Shown in pieces: positions 12,300 to 23,799 of a DNA stretch of 64,000 bases (position 1 is its first letter; each line of letters opens with the position of its first letter). The position numbers were made by a program, and so were the translations under genes. Source of the stretch: Lepas anatifera (taxonomy: Eukaryota > Arthropoda > Thecostraca > Lepadidae); the NCBI GenBank assembly GCA_034440635.1, contig JAOTON010001354.1, forward strand, positions 186,001 to 250,000, in the 5' to 3' direction. The notes beneath the pieces are model-generated. The model worked only from the letters and a program-made list of their open reading frames with translations. It searched no databases and was not told where the DNA came from.

Positions 12300-12580
12300 G
12301 ATCAGTGCCCCGCCGCCGTGACAATTCCTGTGCAGCAGGTGTGTCGGTTGGAGCCTGCCTGAGGCTCTAGACAGGAGCGTGGGAACAAGAGCGTGCCGAC
12401 GCCAGCCGCCCGGCCATTGGTGGTGTGGAGCTGCTGGGGTGTCGCTCGTGGCTGGATCTCGCCACTCCAATCACTGGCTTCTGCTTTGTGGCGTCGCCGT
12501 GGCTAATAGGCTGCATCGCGTGTGCACGTGCGTGACTAGTGCGCATGCGTCGACAGACGGTCAGGCTTGGCTGTACGCAC
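12300..12580 (+). promoter_or_regulatory. GC-rich non-coding block R6, copy a
   Basis: Aligns with 44430-44735 over most of its length, including GAGCGTGCCGACGCC, CCATTGGTGGTGTGGAGCTG and AGTGCGCATGCGTCGACAG. It carries a Su(H)-type CGTGGGAA (12378-12385), an inverted CCAAT (ATTGG) and an E-box CACGTG (12525-12530), all conserved in the second copy. Copy b has extra GC-rich sequence near 44495-44530 that is absent here. Confidence 0.55.
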
Positions 12581-12777
12581 GGCATCCACAGGACAGACAG
12601 CACCCTGAGCAGGTGCGAACGTGGACGTCAGGTGTTGTTTTCTGAGAAGTCTGTCCAAATGTCACCGATTCAGCTTCTGGAGCGTGAAGGGAAACATCAG
12701 ACCATACTGATGAAATAAATGTCGATTGTTTTTGTTGCCATTGAAGCTGGTATGAAATATTCTAATTTGCTGGATTT

Positions 12778-12795
12778 ATAATATATATAAATATA

Positions 12796-12879
<84 letters not shown>

Positions 12880-12905
12880 TATATAATATATATATATATA
12901 AATAT
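12778..12905. repeat. TA dinucleotide microsatellite
   Basis: About 128 bp of almost pure alternating T and A, with a few interruptions, immediately before a family A element. Confidence 0.98.
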
Positions 12906-12923
12906 TTTTTGCTGGAAACTAGT

Positions 12924-13771
12924 TTAACACGCGCATTGACGGGGGTCTGAGCCACCTTCGCATTGACGTGGGGCGGGTACCCCGCCCCCTAAGATCTCGA
13001 GAACCACGGTAGGTAGCGAAAAACAGTAAACGGCGTTGGGCTGCCCATCCACTTCTCCATCGAAAACATTTCAACCATTTTTTTGTCAGGTCACATTTAA
13101 GGTCACGAGAGGTCAAAACATGCCCGTCATAGGGATAACATGTAAATTCAGTTTTTCGGCCATTACATCTGAACAAGTAAGGATAGAGCAAAAAAACTTG
13201 AACTATATGAATCCTCTTAGCAGGCCGAATCGAATGATATATAATTTGACCTTGCTAGGTCAAATCAAGGATTTGACCTGACCTGAGGTCAGGTCAGGGT
13301 CAAATTATATAAAATGCATATCATTAGAACTGCAAAGCCCAGGCGAGTCTAATGCAGCTAAAATAAATGCTCTATCACCATCCGTTGCTGATTTATTCCG
13401 TAAAACCATTTTTCCTATGTATTTCCAAAGGAGAGGTCATGCCTCGTACCTGACCTTAGGTCATCGATATCAAAAATACCGGAACATATTTTAGAGAACT
13501 CGGTGGGGCCATTATGTGATATGAGTTTCAATCGGATAAGTTCACCCTGCTCCGACTTATGCTATCTTTAACTTGTTTTGAGGTCGGGTCACTTGACCTG
13601 TACTGGTGGCCTGACCTGAGATGACCTAACCTTAAAATTTTCACAGAAGTTGTAAAAATGATGATGAAAAAGGTATACCAAGTACGGACGCGCTACGCGC
13701 CACCGTTTTTCTACTGTCTCCGAAAAACCCGAGGGGGCGGGTACCCGCCCCCCCGTCAATGCGCGTGTTAA
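12924..13771 (-). mobile_element. TTAA family A element, complete
   Basis: 848 bp including both TTAA. The terminal inverted repeat is CACGCGCATTGACGGG. The end with two terminal-repeat copies is on the left here (TTGACGGGGGTCTGAGCCAC spacer), so the copy is in minus orientation. The left palindrome is slightly altered (GCGGGTACCCCGC). It contains many AGGTCA/TGACCT hexamers and encodes no protein. A tRNA-derived SINE starts six bases after its right end. Confidence 0.93.
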
Positions 13772-13776
13772 AATGC

Positions 13777-14150
13777 CACCCCGGTAGCTCAGTTGGTAGA
13801 GCGTTGGGCTCCGGCCCTCTGCTCAGAAGCATGCAGTGGCAGTGCATGTCCAGGCTCGGGATCGGTTCCCCTGAGACGCTCCGCCGCTCAATAGTTTACC
13901 CGACGTACAGGTCGGCTAGCAACTGACTGGTGAGTGGGTGACCTTAGCGGGGCGGCCGTCCCTGGCTTTGTGGGACGTTTAACTTTGGCTTCTAAATCAA
14001 CCATTCATTGTGGGAGTTACTCGTTCGGGTGGTGGGGTCGGGGTCTCCGTGACAAGTCCCTTGATGACTTTAGAGAGACTCTGGCTCCAACAGTCGAACT
14101 GAGAACAACTTGGACACAATTTATATAAAAAATACAAATTTGTTTTCTTT
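13777..14150 (+). repeat. tRNA-derived SINE S2
   Basis: The head contains a canonical A box (TAGCTCAGTTGGTAGAGCG, about 13788-13806) and a B-box-like GGGATCGGTTCCC further on. The spacing is too long for a working tRNA, and an unrelated body follows, ending in an AT-rich tail near 14130. This fits an RNA polymerase III-transcribed SINE. Body boundaries are approximate. Confidence 0.6.
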
Positions 14151-14212
14151 CCCCTCTATCTCTTTATTTCTCTCTCCCTCAACTGTAGACATACAATACT
14201 ATTATTTGAACT

Positions 14213-14480
14213 TTAACACTCGCACCGAAGAGGGGTGCAACACTAACCCGCACTGGAGGAGGGGGCCTGGTACCCCCCCTGAAATTTGACGTAGACGTAG
14301 TTACGAAGCTACGTAAACAGCTTGTTCTGAGTATGTGTGGGGGCTATAATAATGTAAATCATAGCAAGCTTTCATCGATCTAGATCAATATACTCCAGGT
14401 CAGACGAGGTCATTGAGGTCAAGTATCGACCGCGCTGACGACCTATTGAAAAAGCAATTTTATTATGCGGAAAGACGATA
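14213..14480 (+). mobile_element. TTAA family D variant, left-end fragment
   Basis: Starts at TTAA with a two-copy terminal region (GCACCGAAGAGGGG, then CGCACTGGAGGAGGGGG), followed by a palindrome-like GGGGGCCTGGTACCCCCC. The following ~200 bp match family D at 43380-43540 (GGGGGCTAT, AGGTCA repeats, ATGCGGAAAGACG-like end). The rest of the element is missing. Confidence 0.65.
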
Positions 14481-14485
14481 ATATA

Positions 14486-15092
14486 CTAAAACAAGAGCAA
14501 GAGCATAGAGAGAAAGCCCCAAAGAAGCTGTCCTGCAATTTTTCCCTCGCCATTGCCTCGCATCTTCCTATGTATTAACTGTAGGCACTCGAATTTTTTC
14601 GTGATGAGGGCTTGAGCCCTCTTAGCGCCTTTGTATCCGTCACTGCCATGGAATTTAGATGTCTGTGCTTCTGATGTGATATTGGCCAGTCTCTTTAACA
14701 TGCGGGATATATTTCCAGGCACACGCCTTCTTAGGTACATACATGTCTATTTTGTCCATATTTGGGGACGACTTCTGAGCTGTCGCAGACTGGGTGATCA
14801 AGTGCAAATGTCCTGCAAGGGGTTTTTCGTCAGTTGGATACTCCTGAGATGGCACATCTGCTCTTTTTCTAATACACAACACATTATATTTGTCTTTTAG
14901 GGGTGTGGTCTGGCCAAAATTTTCTATGACTTGTCTCCCACGGCATTCCGTTTTTCGAATGAAAATTTTTCCTGTTTCGGTTCTGTTCCACGGAGTTTGG
15001 ACTTGCCTTTTTAATTTGTTTGAAAAACCACTTAATCCCATTGCGTTTGCAGCAGCCCTAGTGCTTACAGACGCTTCAACTGCTAAAGTCAT
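14486..15092 (-). pseudogene. possible decayed coding remnant, unrecognised
   Basis: Two overlapping reverse frames (15092-14655 and 14740-14486) give a mixed-charge, protein-like translation that could join by a frameshift near 14700. Segments such as AKRAQALITKKFECLQLIHR look like real coding sequence rather than AT-rich noise. I do not recognise a family. It may be the decayed gene of a transposon or simply chance. Confidence 0.25.
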
Positions 15093-15154
15093 TTAGCGTC
15101 ACCGACTCTCACACTGTTAGGAGGGTATAATGAGTATCGGAAAGACTTATTTAC

Positions 15155-15235
15155 AATGCTAGCCCGGGGATTCCAGCCCGGGTCAGTGGCATGGAAGTCG
15201 AACGCTCTTTCCCCACGCCACCGCATCCTCCTGCG
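15155..15235 (-). repeat. possible tRNA-like SINE head
   Basis: Read on the minus strand, this contains GGCGTGGGGAAAGAGCG and, further on, GGGCTGGAATCCCCGGG, which resemble A and B boxes at roughly tRNA spacing. The fold is not checked. It could be a head of a SINE whose body runs away to lower coordinates. Confidence 0.3.
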
Positions 15236-15689
15236 TTTGCGTTCCGGGCCGACGGGCCGGGGTCTGCGTCGGGTTCACTCTGCGGTTGGTATGGGAGGGG
15301 ATTCGACCGTTCCTAACGTGGCCTGTGAAGCAGGACCCATTAATAAAGGTGGTGAGATAGCCCCTGCTGTTCTAAGTCCCTCACGTGTTGACCACCCAGG
15401 ATCACAGGGGCTTCCGGATGAGTGATGATGCCTGGGGAGAAGGGGGCGACAAGGAGGTCTTCATTTTCCATGTTCACGCTGCTCGGAAAAAATAGGGCTT
15501 CATTTGGGATGGAAAAACTGGAAACCGGTTTAATATTGTTAGTGTCATAACTTTATGAACGATTGGGAGTCTAAGCTAGTGCCTCAGATTAACAAATACC
15601 CAGATAAGTATTATGTGCACTACACCTTACCTGTCTAGCGACCCAGAGGCAGGGTTTGGCGCCTTACCCTAGCTCAACCCTAGCTCACT

Positions 15690-15752
15690 TCCCTTCCCCT
15701 TCTGACCCCATATGACCTCGGCAGTTGGTGCGTGGTTAAACCCCAAAAGTTT
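15690..15752 (+). repeat. SINE S1, 3' tail fragment
   Basis: CCATATGACC ... GGCAGTTGGTGCGTGGTTAA matches the tail of the S1 SINE at 21425-21605; the head is missing. Confidence 0.6.
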
Positions 15753-15871
15753 CATGATTGCCTGTCGAGCAGGAAAGTAGGCGAAAATAATTACATCTGA
15801 CTTCGATTTCTCGTCACCTGGAGCTGACTTACCGTGATCAAGGCCCTGCACTGGAACAGTCAGATTACACA

Positions 15872-17635
15872 TTAACCCTCGCCCCCGCAGGGGTGTTTGA
15901 ACACCCCCTCGGGTTTTTGTCGGCAGCTCGAAAGAACGGTGGCGTGGAGCGCCGCAGTCCTTGGTACCCCTTATCCTTAATCAATTCCGCAACATCCTCA
16001 AAATTTTAACACGCGCATTGACGGGGGCGGGTACCCGCCCACCTCGGGTTGTTCGGAGATAGCAGAAAACGGCGGTGCGTAGCGCCGCCGTACTTGGCAT
16101 ACCTTTTCCCTCATCATTTTACAACTTCTGGGAAAATTTTAAGGTTAGGTCATCTCAGGTCAGGTCACCAGTACAGATCAAGTGACTCAACCTCAAAAAA
16201 AGTTTAAGACAGCATAAGTCGGAGCAGGGTGAACTTATCCGATTGAAACTCATATCACATAATGGCCCCACCGAAATCTCTAAAATATTTTCCGGTATTT
16301 TTGATATCGATGACCTAAGGTCAGGTACGAAGCATGACCTCTCCATTGGAAATACATGGCAAAATGGTTTTTACGACATAACTCAGTAACGGATGGTGAT
16401 AGAGCATTTATTTTAGCTGCATTAGACTCGCCTGGGCTTTGCGGTTCTAATAATATGCATTTTATATAATTTGACTCTGACTTGACCTCAGGTCAGGTCA
16501 AATCCTTGATTTGACCTAGCAAGGTCAACTTATATATCATTCGATTCGGCTTGCTGAGGGGATTCATTTAGTTTAAGTCGTTTTTCTCTATCTTAACTTG
16601 TTCAGATATAATGGCCGAAAAACTGAATTTTACATGTTATCCCTATGGCGGCATGTTTTGACCTCTCATGACCTTAAATGTGACCTGACAAAAAAATAGT
16701 TCAAATGTTTTCGATGGAAAAGTGGATGGGCAGCCCAACGCCGTTTACCGTTTTTCGCTACCTACCGTGATTCTCGAGATCTTAGGGGGGCAGGTACCCG
16801 CCCCCCCGTCAAAGCGAAGGTGGCTCAGACCCCCGTCAATGCGCGTGATTTTAAGGCTGATCTTCTCAGGTCAGATCACCACTGCAGGTCAATTAATTTC
16901 ACCTCCAAAAGTTTAAAAGGTGGCATAAGTAAGGAAAGGGTGACTATATAAAATTGAAACTTATGCCACATAATCGGCCCACCCGAGTAATACAACATGT
17001 ATTCCGGGACTTGTCATATCCATGACCTAAAATCAGGTACGGATATAAAACAGGAATTGGGCTGTATCTGTGTAGATAAAGCTGCAAATACCTTCATATT
17101 CTCAAAATCGTAGTATCCTGGGTCGCTTTCTAGGTCCATTTTGCATTGTTTGACCTGTGACCTCTGAGAGTTCATCTGGGCTACGTTAGCAGATTTTCAG
17201 ACTTGGTCAACAACTTTGCAGGAAGGGACGATAAATCTTTTATTTTGATATCATTACGTTTAGATTATTATTGCGAGTCGGTTAATGTGCATATTGACCG
17301 TGTTAGATCAGAAAGTGACCTTGAACTGACCTCAGGTCAGGTCATTTTTGTGTTTTGGCCAGTATAGTCATATTATACGTTACTCGATTTGCCGTAACAA
17401 GAGGAAGCAAATGGTGCCTAAAAAGGATTCTAACTTAACTCTGTCAGACGGTAGAGCTCAAAAACATTACCCTAACATGCAACTTTCTTTGACCTTTCAT
17501 GACCTCAATATTGACCTGAGCCAGAAAGGGACCAATTTAGTCTCTTCAGGAAATTGTATGAGCTTTTCACCATCTTTCTTTTTTCTATCCCGTATAGGAG
17601 CCGAGTCCGAGTTTGGGGCGGTTTATCGTATCTGA
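15872..17635 (+). mobile_element. TTAA family F element, split by a family A insertion
   Basis: Begins at TTAA with CCCTCGCCCCCGCAGGGG and the palindrome GGGTGTTTGAACACCC, then CTCGGGTTTTTGTCGG. The first 130 bp align with the left end of family A despite different termini. At 16006 a full family A copy interrupts it; the F body resumes at 16851 (TCTCAGGTCAGATCACC) and remains collinear with family A to about 17630. Its own right terminus is not recognisable, so it is truncated or decayed. Confidence 0.75.
16006..16854 (+). mobile_element. TTAA family A element inside family F
   Basis: 849 bp between duplicated TTAA. The left end is GGGGGCGGGTACCCGCCC then ACCTCGGGTTGTTCGG. The right end has the two-copy terminal region and GCGCGTGATTTTAA, with three extra bases before TTAA. 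The flanks on both sides belong to family F, which gives a clear relative age: F first, then A. Confidence 0.92.
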
Positions 17636-17790
17636 AACATTTATTCCCCGCTTGATATACGTTTTTGCCTATTGATTTGCACCGGGCTGATGTTTCAAGA
17701 CCACACTCTCTACAATGGCTGTTTTGCAACAGCGTGACCAGGGCCATGTAGAACCACAACAATCGCACACAGCCACGCTCGTCCCGAACA

Positions 17791-17872
17791 GCCGCCGTCG
17801 GCTCTCCCGGTCCGGCGGCCGCCGCCAGCGCGCGTCATTAGCTCTGGAGATGAATCGGCCGGGGCGGCGGGG
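17791..17872 (+). promoter_or_regulatory. GC-rich non-coding block R3, copy a
   Basis: 82 bp that match 40472-40553 with two differences by eye. It is a GC-rich run with self-complementary GCCGCC/GGCGGC segments, followed by GCGCGTCATTAGCTCTGGAG. The ends of the match are abrupt. No frame or motif is recognised. Confidence 0.5.
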
Positions 17873-18126
17873 CGTCGGTGACTGACCCGTGTCGGCGTGG
17901 GAAGACCACAAAGGGTCAGCCTGCCTACTTTTACTGTTTACTGTTTTCATTGTAGACCGGCAAACAAAAAGAAGCCAGCAGCAGGCTTTTAGCCCTCCAC
18001 ATTACAAAGAAAAGTACACAGCATTCTAAACTCGCGGCTGAGCATTATAGAGTCTATCTGCCGTTTTCCAGTCGCTATAATTACTTCTGCTAGGACTAAT
18101 TGGACTGGCACCGCAGCGCTTGCTGT

Positions 18127-18262
18127 CAGTGAACCGCTCATCTCAACGGTAGCGGTTGCGGCCACACAGCGGCGGGGTCCGCGCCGTCATTGCCGCAGGC
18201 GCGTCACGACCGCCGCAGTGAGACGATAATGACGCGGACGCGACAGCGAAACAGCGGCACGA
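18127..18262 (+). promoter_or_regulatory. GC-rich non-coding block R4, copy b
   Basis: Partner of 2440-2590, same orientation: GAACCGCTCATC, GCGGCCACACAGCG, TGCCGCAGGCGCG and ACGATAATGACGCGG. If the HES locus is a tandem duplication, this marks the upstream border of the second unit. Confidence 0.5.
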
Positions 18263-18848
18263 GTTTGTGCATGAGTATGCACCCCTACGACTGGAAACTG
18301 GGACGCGTGTTGCGGTTTTGTGACAAAGTTAAGTTCGTGTTTTCGTGCTCATTGTATATTTTGCTGGCAGTGCACAATTGTTATCTTGTGAACTGTATGC
18401 TCGTTTCTGGCTGAATCAAACTGTAGTTGCCACATTGTGAAGACTTGTCGGTGTGGCGGCCTCCTGTCTAATCTGACGCCTAATTGTTGGAGCGCGCAGT
18501 GACCTGTTATTACCACCGAAGGAATGGGGCCGCCCAGGTGGAGCGCAAGCCGCGTCACCGTTCGGGGCCGAAAACAGTCATTTACTCCAGGCTTCCTTAG
18601 GTCAAATTTCCGATCGGACCACCTATTTAGCAGGGATGCTTTCAAATGAAAACTTTAGCTTTATTTCACTTGGATAAGCGTTGGAGTTCGCATCTGGGCT
18701 CGAGCTCTTAATTTTTCATTCGCCAGAGACAGGGAAATCCTTTTTGTGTTTCAAATTCATTCAGTCAAACGGAACTCATATCAGGAAGCAAACACATCAG
18801 AATGGCAGCTACATGAAGTAATACGGATACGGCACATCATCAATAGGC

Positions 18849-18933
18849 TTAACACGCGCATTGACGGGGGGCGGGTACCCGCCCCCTTCGTCAATCTGAA
18901 GGTGGCTCAGACCCCCGTCAATGCGCGTGTTAA
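18849..18933 (+). mobile_element. 85-bp collapsed family A element
   Basis: TTAA, one terminal repeat, one palindrome (GCGGGTACCCGC), then directly the two-copy right terminal region and TTAA. The whole ~760-bp body is gone and a single palindrome remains where a full element has two. This is the product expected from recombination between the two palindromes, comparable to a solo LTR. Confidence 0.85.
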
Positions 18934-19839
18934 GAACATACAGCGGATTGGTGAGGGGCGGGCTAAGTGTATGTTTAACACGCGCATTGACGGGGGTCTG
19001 AGCCACCTTCGCATTGACGGGGGCGGGTACCCGCCCCCTAAGATCTCGAGAACCACGGTAGGTAGCGAAAAATGGTAAACGGCGTTGGGCTGCCCATTAG
19101 GGTGCATCAAATGCCCCGACTTTTGAAATTAGCTACGTGGCCCGGCCCAATTTTTTGCCTTGGACCTAGTGAGTCCAAATATGAAATATTTTGAAATTTC
19201 GAAAGGGGCTAGGGGTGCCACCTAGCGGCCAAAGTTTTCAATTTTGACCATTTTTGTATATACTTTGGATTTGCCGCAGAAGTCGTCTCATTTAATTAGT
19301 GGACTGTTTTGTGACCAAACACTGTTGCGCTGGCCTAAAAGCACATGCATGCCAAATTTCATAGATTTTGGACATCTTTTAGGGGTGCCTCCTAGCGGTG
19401 AAAAAATCAATTTTGACAGTTTTTTTACAATTTGTTTCATTAAATGTGTGGACAGAATCATTGTGTATTTTGGTCCAGCTGAAACGAGATTTTGCCGAAT
19501 CGACCTCACGGTACCTGCGAGACGGATTTCATGCATTTTGGATTTCTTTATATGGCACTACCTGGCGGCCGAAGTTAAACATTTACATTGGTTTCTGCTC
19601 ATCCGTTTTTATTTATTGAGGACACTGGTCCTGCTTGCAGCTAATTTTTTGGGTGATAAACTACCATTTTACTGTAATTTGATGCCTTCTCGTACACACA
19701 AGGCTAAGAACGAAGAAAGACGGAAACAAGTTGTGGGGAGCGGTCATGGAAACTAATTGCTGGTTACACCGTGGTAGAGTAAGAGAACGAATGGAAAATA
19801 CGGCTCCCCCATATCGAATTTGACGGTTGAGCTTCTTGA

Positions 19840-21320
19840 ACGGCAGGAGTGCTCAGACGCAGTGTTGAACACGGTGTTGGCCACAACAGGGTCGAACACA
19901 GGTCATCGATCAGCCGCCTGCATCCAAATCCAAGATCGGCTGAACAAGGCTCTGCTCTGGTCTGCGGACAGGCACTAAGTCGGGGGAAAAGTCCACGTCA
20001 GTGTTTTGAACAGACCCGATATTGAGAAATTCTGCTTGCCTAACTAATAATTCTAACAAAAACCGACTTACGTTCATTATACACGGAAAAAACGGGCTAA
20101 AAAATGAACAATACTTCGAAATCGATTATTTATCAAGATAAGCGAAATATGAAAGACGGTTGAGTTTATCTTTCAAATAAACTCAACTTCACCAGAAAGT
20201 CGCCCGTTCCTGACGGAACTCAAAGAGAACCTCCTTCAAACTGTCTGTCCGAAACAAAGCCGTGATGACCACGAGGAGTTCAGAGAACTAGGAATTACTT
20301 TCCTTGGCTCAAATAATCCAGATGTATATTTCGACGCTCAGGAGCAATGCGTAGAGCTAGATGGATGAGCAGCCTGCCTTATGCGAGGAAGATGTGCACG
20401 TCCGAGCACCACATTCCCAACGTTCAAGATGAAAAAGCCCCAACGCAGGAACTTATGTCAAAGGTTTGGCGGTTCGTGACCTTCATCACCTTCGTCTATG
20501 GCTTGTAATGCATGATATGCCAGGACGCAGTGGATTCCCCATTGCATGATCTTAATCACCACTTGTCCTGTTATGGGGACTGGGTGAACGAAGTTGTTGG
20601 CACCGGTGCACTGCTGGCTTTCAGCCATCAGCGGTACTTCACCTTAGAGATGGTTCCCTTACTCTTTTCAGCCTGTGCGAAGTCAGCTTTTCTGGTGGTG
20701 AACGTTTTCTGGTGGTGAAGCTCAAGATCATACCCGAGGCACCCCTCAGTCGTGAAGGAAGTGGGTCCGGGAAACCATGTTTTTTATTTTATTTATTTAT
20801 TTTTATTAGGGCCACTCCCAACAGGCACTCTTGCCCAATTACAGGGAGTATTGGCGTGGGTGTTTAAGGATCCTCTCCACCGGGTCAAATCGGACACGGA
20901 AGGCGGTTTCCCGCCGTGGGAATTCAACCCACGTTAATCCATGCTATCCGATACGAAGACTGGCAACAAAGCCACTAGGCCACCCCGGCCCCAGAGTTTG
21001 CAGAGATTGAGCAAAGAGACTAAGTTGGTAGACCTGTATGAACCTGAATCGTGGTCTAAATTCAGACTCCTGAAGCTGGACATCGGGTTCCGAGAGCTGG
21101 ATGTCAGTGACGGGTCTGACTCATCTACCTACCAGGCATCAAGGGTAAAGCCCAGGGCCATACATGTTCCCAATGATACCGCCGTAAAGGGAGGAAAGAT
21201 GGCCTCGGACTTTCAAACGACAGCGTAGTCTAAGCGACACTTGCAGAACATTCTACAGGCGTTCGGAAAAAAACCGAAAATGCAACCTGATCCACGCTCA
21301 AGGAAACCAAAACACAAGTA
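19840..21320 (+). pseudogene. decayed transposase-like gene in the hAT-like element
   Basis: Several frame-shifted pieces in order look like one protein. They are ATTGSNTGHRSAAC ... ALLWSADRH (about 19880-19975), RDDHEEFRELGITFLG (about 20260-20310), GAMRRARWMSSLPYARKMC (about 20342-20398), a stretch around PLHDLNHHLSCYGDWV ... EMVPLLFSA (about 20535-20680), and after the SINE VPNDTAVKGGKMASDF (about 21165-21215). From memory this order (SNTG, ALL-AxRH, RDDY/H-EF-EL, GAMxRARWM, PLxDL, NDTA-G) matches an uncharacterised transposon protein common in invertebrate genomes. Stops and frameshifts make it non-functional. Confidence 0.5.
20770..20995 (-). repeat. tRNA-derived SINE S4
   Basis: On the minus strand it starts GGGGCCGGGGTGGCCTAGTG (A-box region), has a B box GGGTTGAATTCCC about 60 bp later, and ends in an A-rich TAATAAAAATAAATAAATAA tail. 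It interrupts the transposase remnant. Confidence 0.8.
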
Positions 21321-21424
21321 ATCTGTGTGCTCAAGAAAGTGGGGTTGTGTGAATAGTAGAAATAGAAACAGTCAAGTGGTCAAAACTAGTGCAACTGAAC
21401 ATGACGTCTTGTCGAGGCCATGAG

Positions 21425-21605
21425 TTGTGAGAGCAGCAGTGGAGTGGTCAGCACAGCTGGCTTCCACACAGCCGACCCGGGTTCAAGGCCCGGCGACTTA
21501 CTTGAACGAGGATCAAGCTGGCTCCCCAGAAACCCTTCCAAAAGGGAAAGAGTAGGCGACGCCGTATGACCCTGGCAGTTGATGCGTCGATAAGCCCCAA
21601 AAATC
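21425..21605 (+). repeat. tRNA-derived SINE S1, near full length
   Basis: A-box-like GCAGTGGAGTGGTCAGC, B box GGGTTCAAGGCCC, then a ~90-bp body ending CTGGCAGTTGATGCG ... TAAGCCCCAAAAA. It is the reference copy for the S1 family, of which other copies lie at 61630-62252 and fragments at 481, 15690 and 36885. Confidence 0.85.
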
Positions 21606-23799
21606 AATCAAACGGGCCGTGAGCTGTGCTATGAATGTCTCTGACAAATCTCGTATTTGTTATCGAAAGATCGGTGTTAAGTTAACTACAATAATGACAT
21701 AAGCAATAACCTAAAGTAACATGATTATAATAATCTAAGACATTTCGTGTCAATTTGGAAACATCAGCTCTTGGCGTTAATCATCGTGCATGAGCTTAGC
21801 TCCCACAACGGTGCTTTTCATGCAAGGTACTTAAACTGGAACCTTCAAGCATTTGATAGATTGATGAACCAAGATGATTTGTTCTCAGCATTGTATAACT
21901 GGCCTTGTATTGTAATAGGAATAATACCTCAAATCGATGAAAGATTGGGTTCTTTCCCGAAATATCTCAACTTAGCTGCCCACTGTGCTCCAGTGGATTA
22001 CTGAAACGAGAGGACGTCGTGCGAGAACTCCCAAAAACTATGGAACAGTATGGAGGAAAATGGATGATTTGTTGAAAAACAACGAAAAAGGAAGATGAAA
22101 TATTGGTCCGGAAATTTTGAAGGTGATATCTGACACTTGAGAGGAATTTGTAACACAAATTATCGTTGGAACTCAACCAAAACTTCTTACTCATTTTTGT
22201 CATAGTCATTAATTTATTAAAAACTTAAAAAATTAATTTCTGCCACCAGATGTCACTCATTGCCAAACATTGTAAATGCCTTTAACAGATACTTTGGCCC
22301 AACAGGAGTAGTTCGTAATTACAACAAAGTTCAAATCCAGGATGGTTCAACAATTATGTTTGATAAAAACTCACCAAAATGCCAAACGTTGCAAACTTCT
22401 ACTATCAGGTGGCACCCCTAGCTGGCGTCCAAAATGCGCCAAAGTGACTGCACAGGTAATTTGGAGCTTTGAAAACATTATTTGACCACCGCTGGGTCCG
22501 ATTTTATGATAATACAATTTCCACGGGCGATCCAATGAATATTAAAAATTGCAAAAATTTGAAACTTTGACCGCTAGGTGGCACCCCTAGCCCAATATAG
22601 ATTTTCCAAAAAATTGAGATTTGAGGTTTTCATGTCTGAAACAACAAAATGTGGCGGGCCGCTAAGCTAATTTATCAAAAAATGAAAATCATGGGGCGTT
22701 TGATGCACCCTACTGCCCATCCACTTCTCCATCGAAAACATTTGAACCATTTTTTTATCAAGTCACATTTAAGGTCACGAGAGGTCAAAACGTGCCCGTC
22801 ATAAGGATAACATGTAAAATTCAGTTTTTCGAGCATTACATCTGAACAAGTAAAGATAGAGCAAAACGACTTGAACTATATGAATCCTCTTAGCAAGCCG
22901 AATCGAATGATATATAATTTGACCTTGCTAGGTCAAATCAAGGATTTGCCCTGACCTGAGGTCAGGTCAGGGTCAAATTATATAAAATGCATATCATTAG
23001 AACTGCAAAGCCCAGGCGAGTCTAATGCAGCTAAAATAAATGCTCTATCACCATCCGTTACTGAGTTATTCCGTAAAAAACATTTTTCCCATGTATTTCC
23101 AATGGAGAGGTCATGCCTCGTACCTGACCTTAGGTCATCGATATCAAAAATACCGGAACATATGTTAGAGAACTCGGTGGGGCCATTATGTGATATGAGT
23201 TTCAATCGGATAAGTTGACCCTGCTCCGACTTATGCTATCTTAAACTTTTTGAGGTCGGGTCACTTGACCTGTACTGGTGACCTGACCTGAGATGATCTA
23301 ACCTTAAAATTTTCACAGAAGTTGTAAAAATGATGAGGGAAAAGGTATACCAAGTACAGCGGCGCGTAGCACCGCCGTTTTTCTACTATCTTCGAAAAAC
23401 CCGAGGGGGGGCGGGTACGCGCCCCCGCCGTCAATGCGCGTGTTAACTTACATTTTCATGACATAGGGTTAACAGTTGACAATATTGGGTATCTGCAGAG
23501 CATCCCACGTCTACAGCGCCGCCAATTAGCGTGTAAAGTGTGCAAAACTATCCATACGCTTGGCTACCAGCGGTGCATTCTGTGTTTGCATCATTATACA
23601 GCACAGTTGAGAAATTCATGGTGACAATTCCCATCACTGGCTGGGTCTCAGCATGTGAACGCGGAAAATATCAGATATTTCTGAACGACTGAAAGTGAAA
23701 AGCACAGCACTCCTAACTCAATGGGTGAATATGTATTCAAAATGTTTGCAAGTTATCTAGTTGTTTATTTCTATCCATTTGATTCTAATTAGCTCTCAT

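Larger units (their letters stand above)
19098..22712 (+). mobile_element. hAT-like DNA transposon, decayed
   Basis: 3615 bp with terminal inverted repeats TAGGGTGCATCAAA(T/C)GCCCC and an 8-bp target duplication CTGCCCAT (19090-19097 and 22713-22720). TAGGG ends plus an 8-bp duplication fit the hAT superfamily. Subterminal regions carry repeated GGGGTGCC(A/T)CCTAG-type motifs near 19213, 19382, 19556, 22410 and 22572. It holds transposase remnants and two SINE insertions. Confidence 0.8.
18975..23446 (-). mobile_element. TTAA family A element split by a hAT-like transposon
   Basis: Family A parts at 18975-19097 and 22713-23446 join exactly when the intervening 3.6-kb insertion and one copy of its 8-bp duplication are removed. 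The right palindrome carries a change (GCGGGTACGCGC). It lies head-to-head with the 85-bp mini-copy, 41 bp away. Confidence 0.92.

Noticed and set aside
13777..13900. A functional tRNA gene
   Set aside because: A good A box is present but the B box is too far away, and the cloverleaf arms do not close; a SINE head fits better.
19244..19756. A 170-codon frame at the left end of the hAT-like transposon
   Set aside because: It lies over subterminal repeats before the transposase remnants and has no similarity to them.
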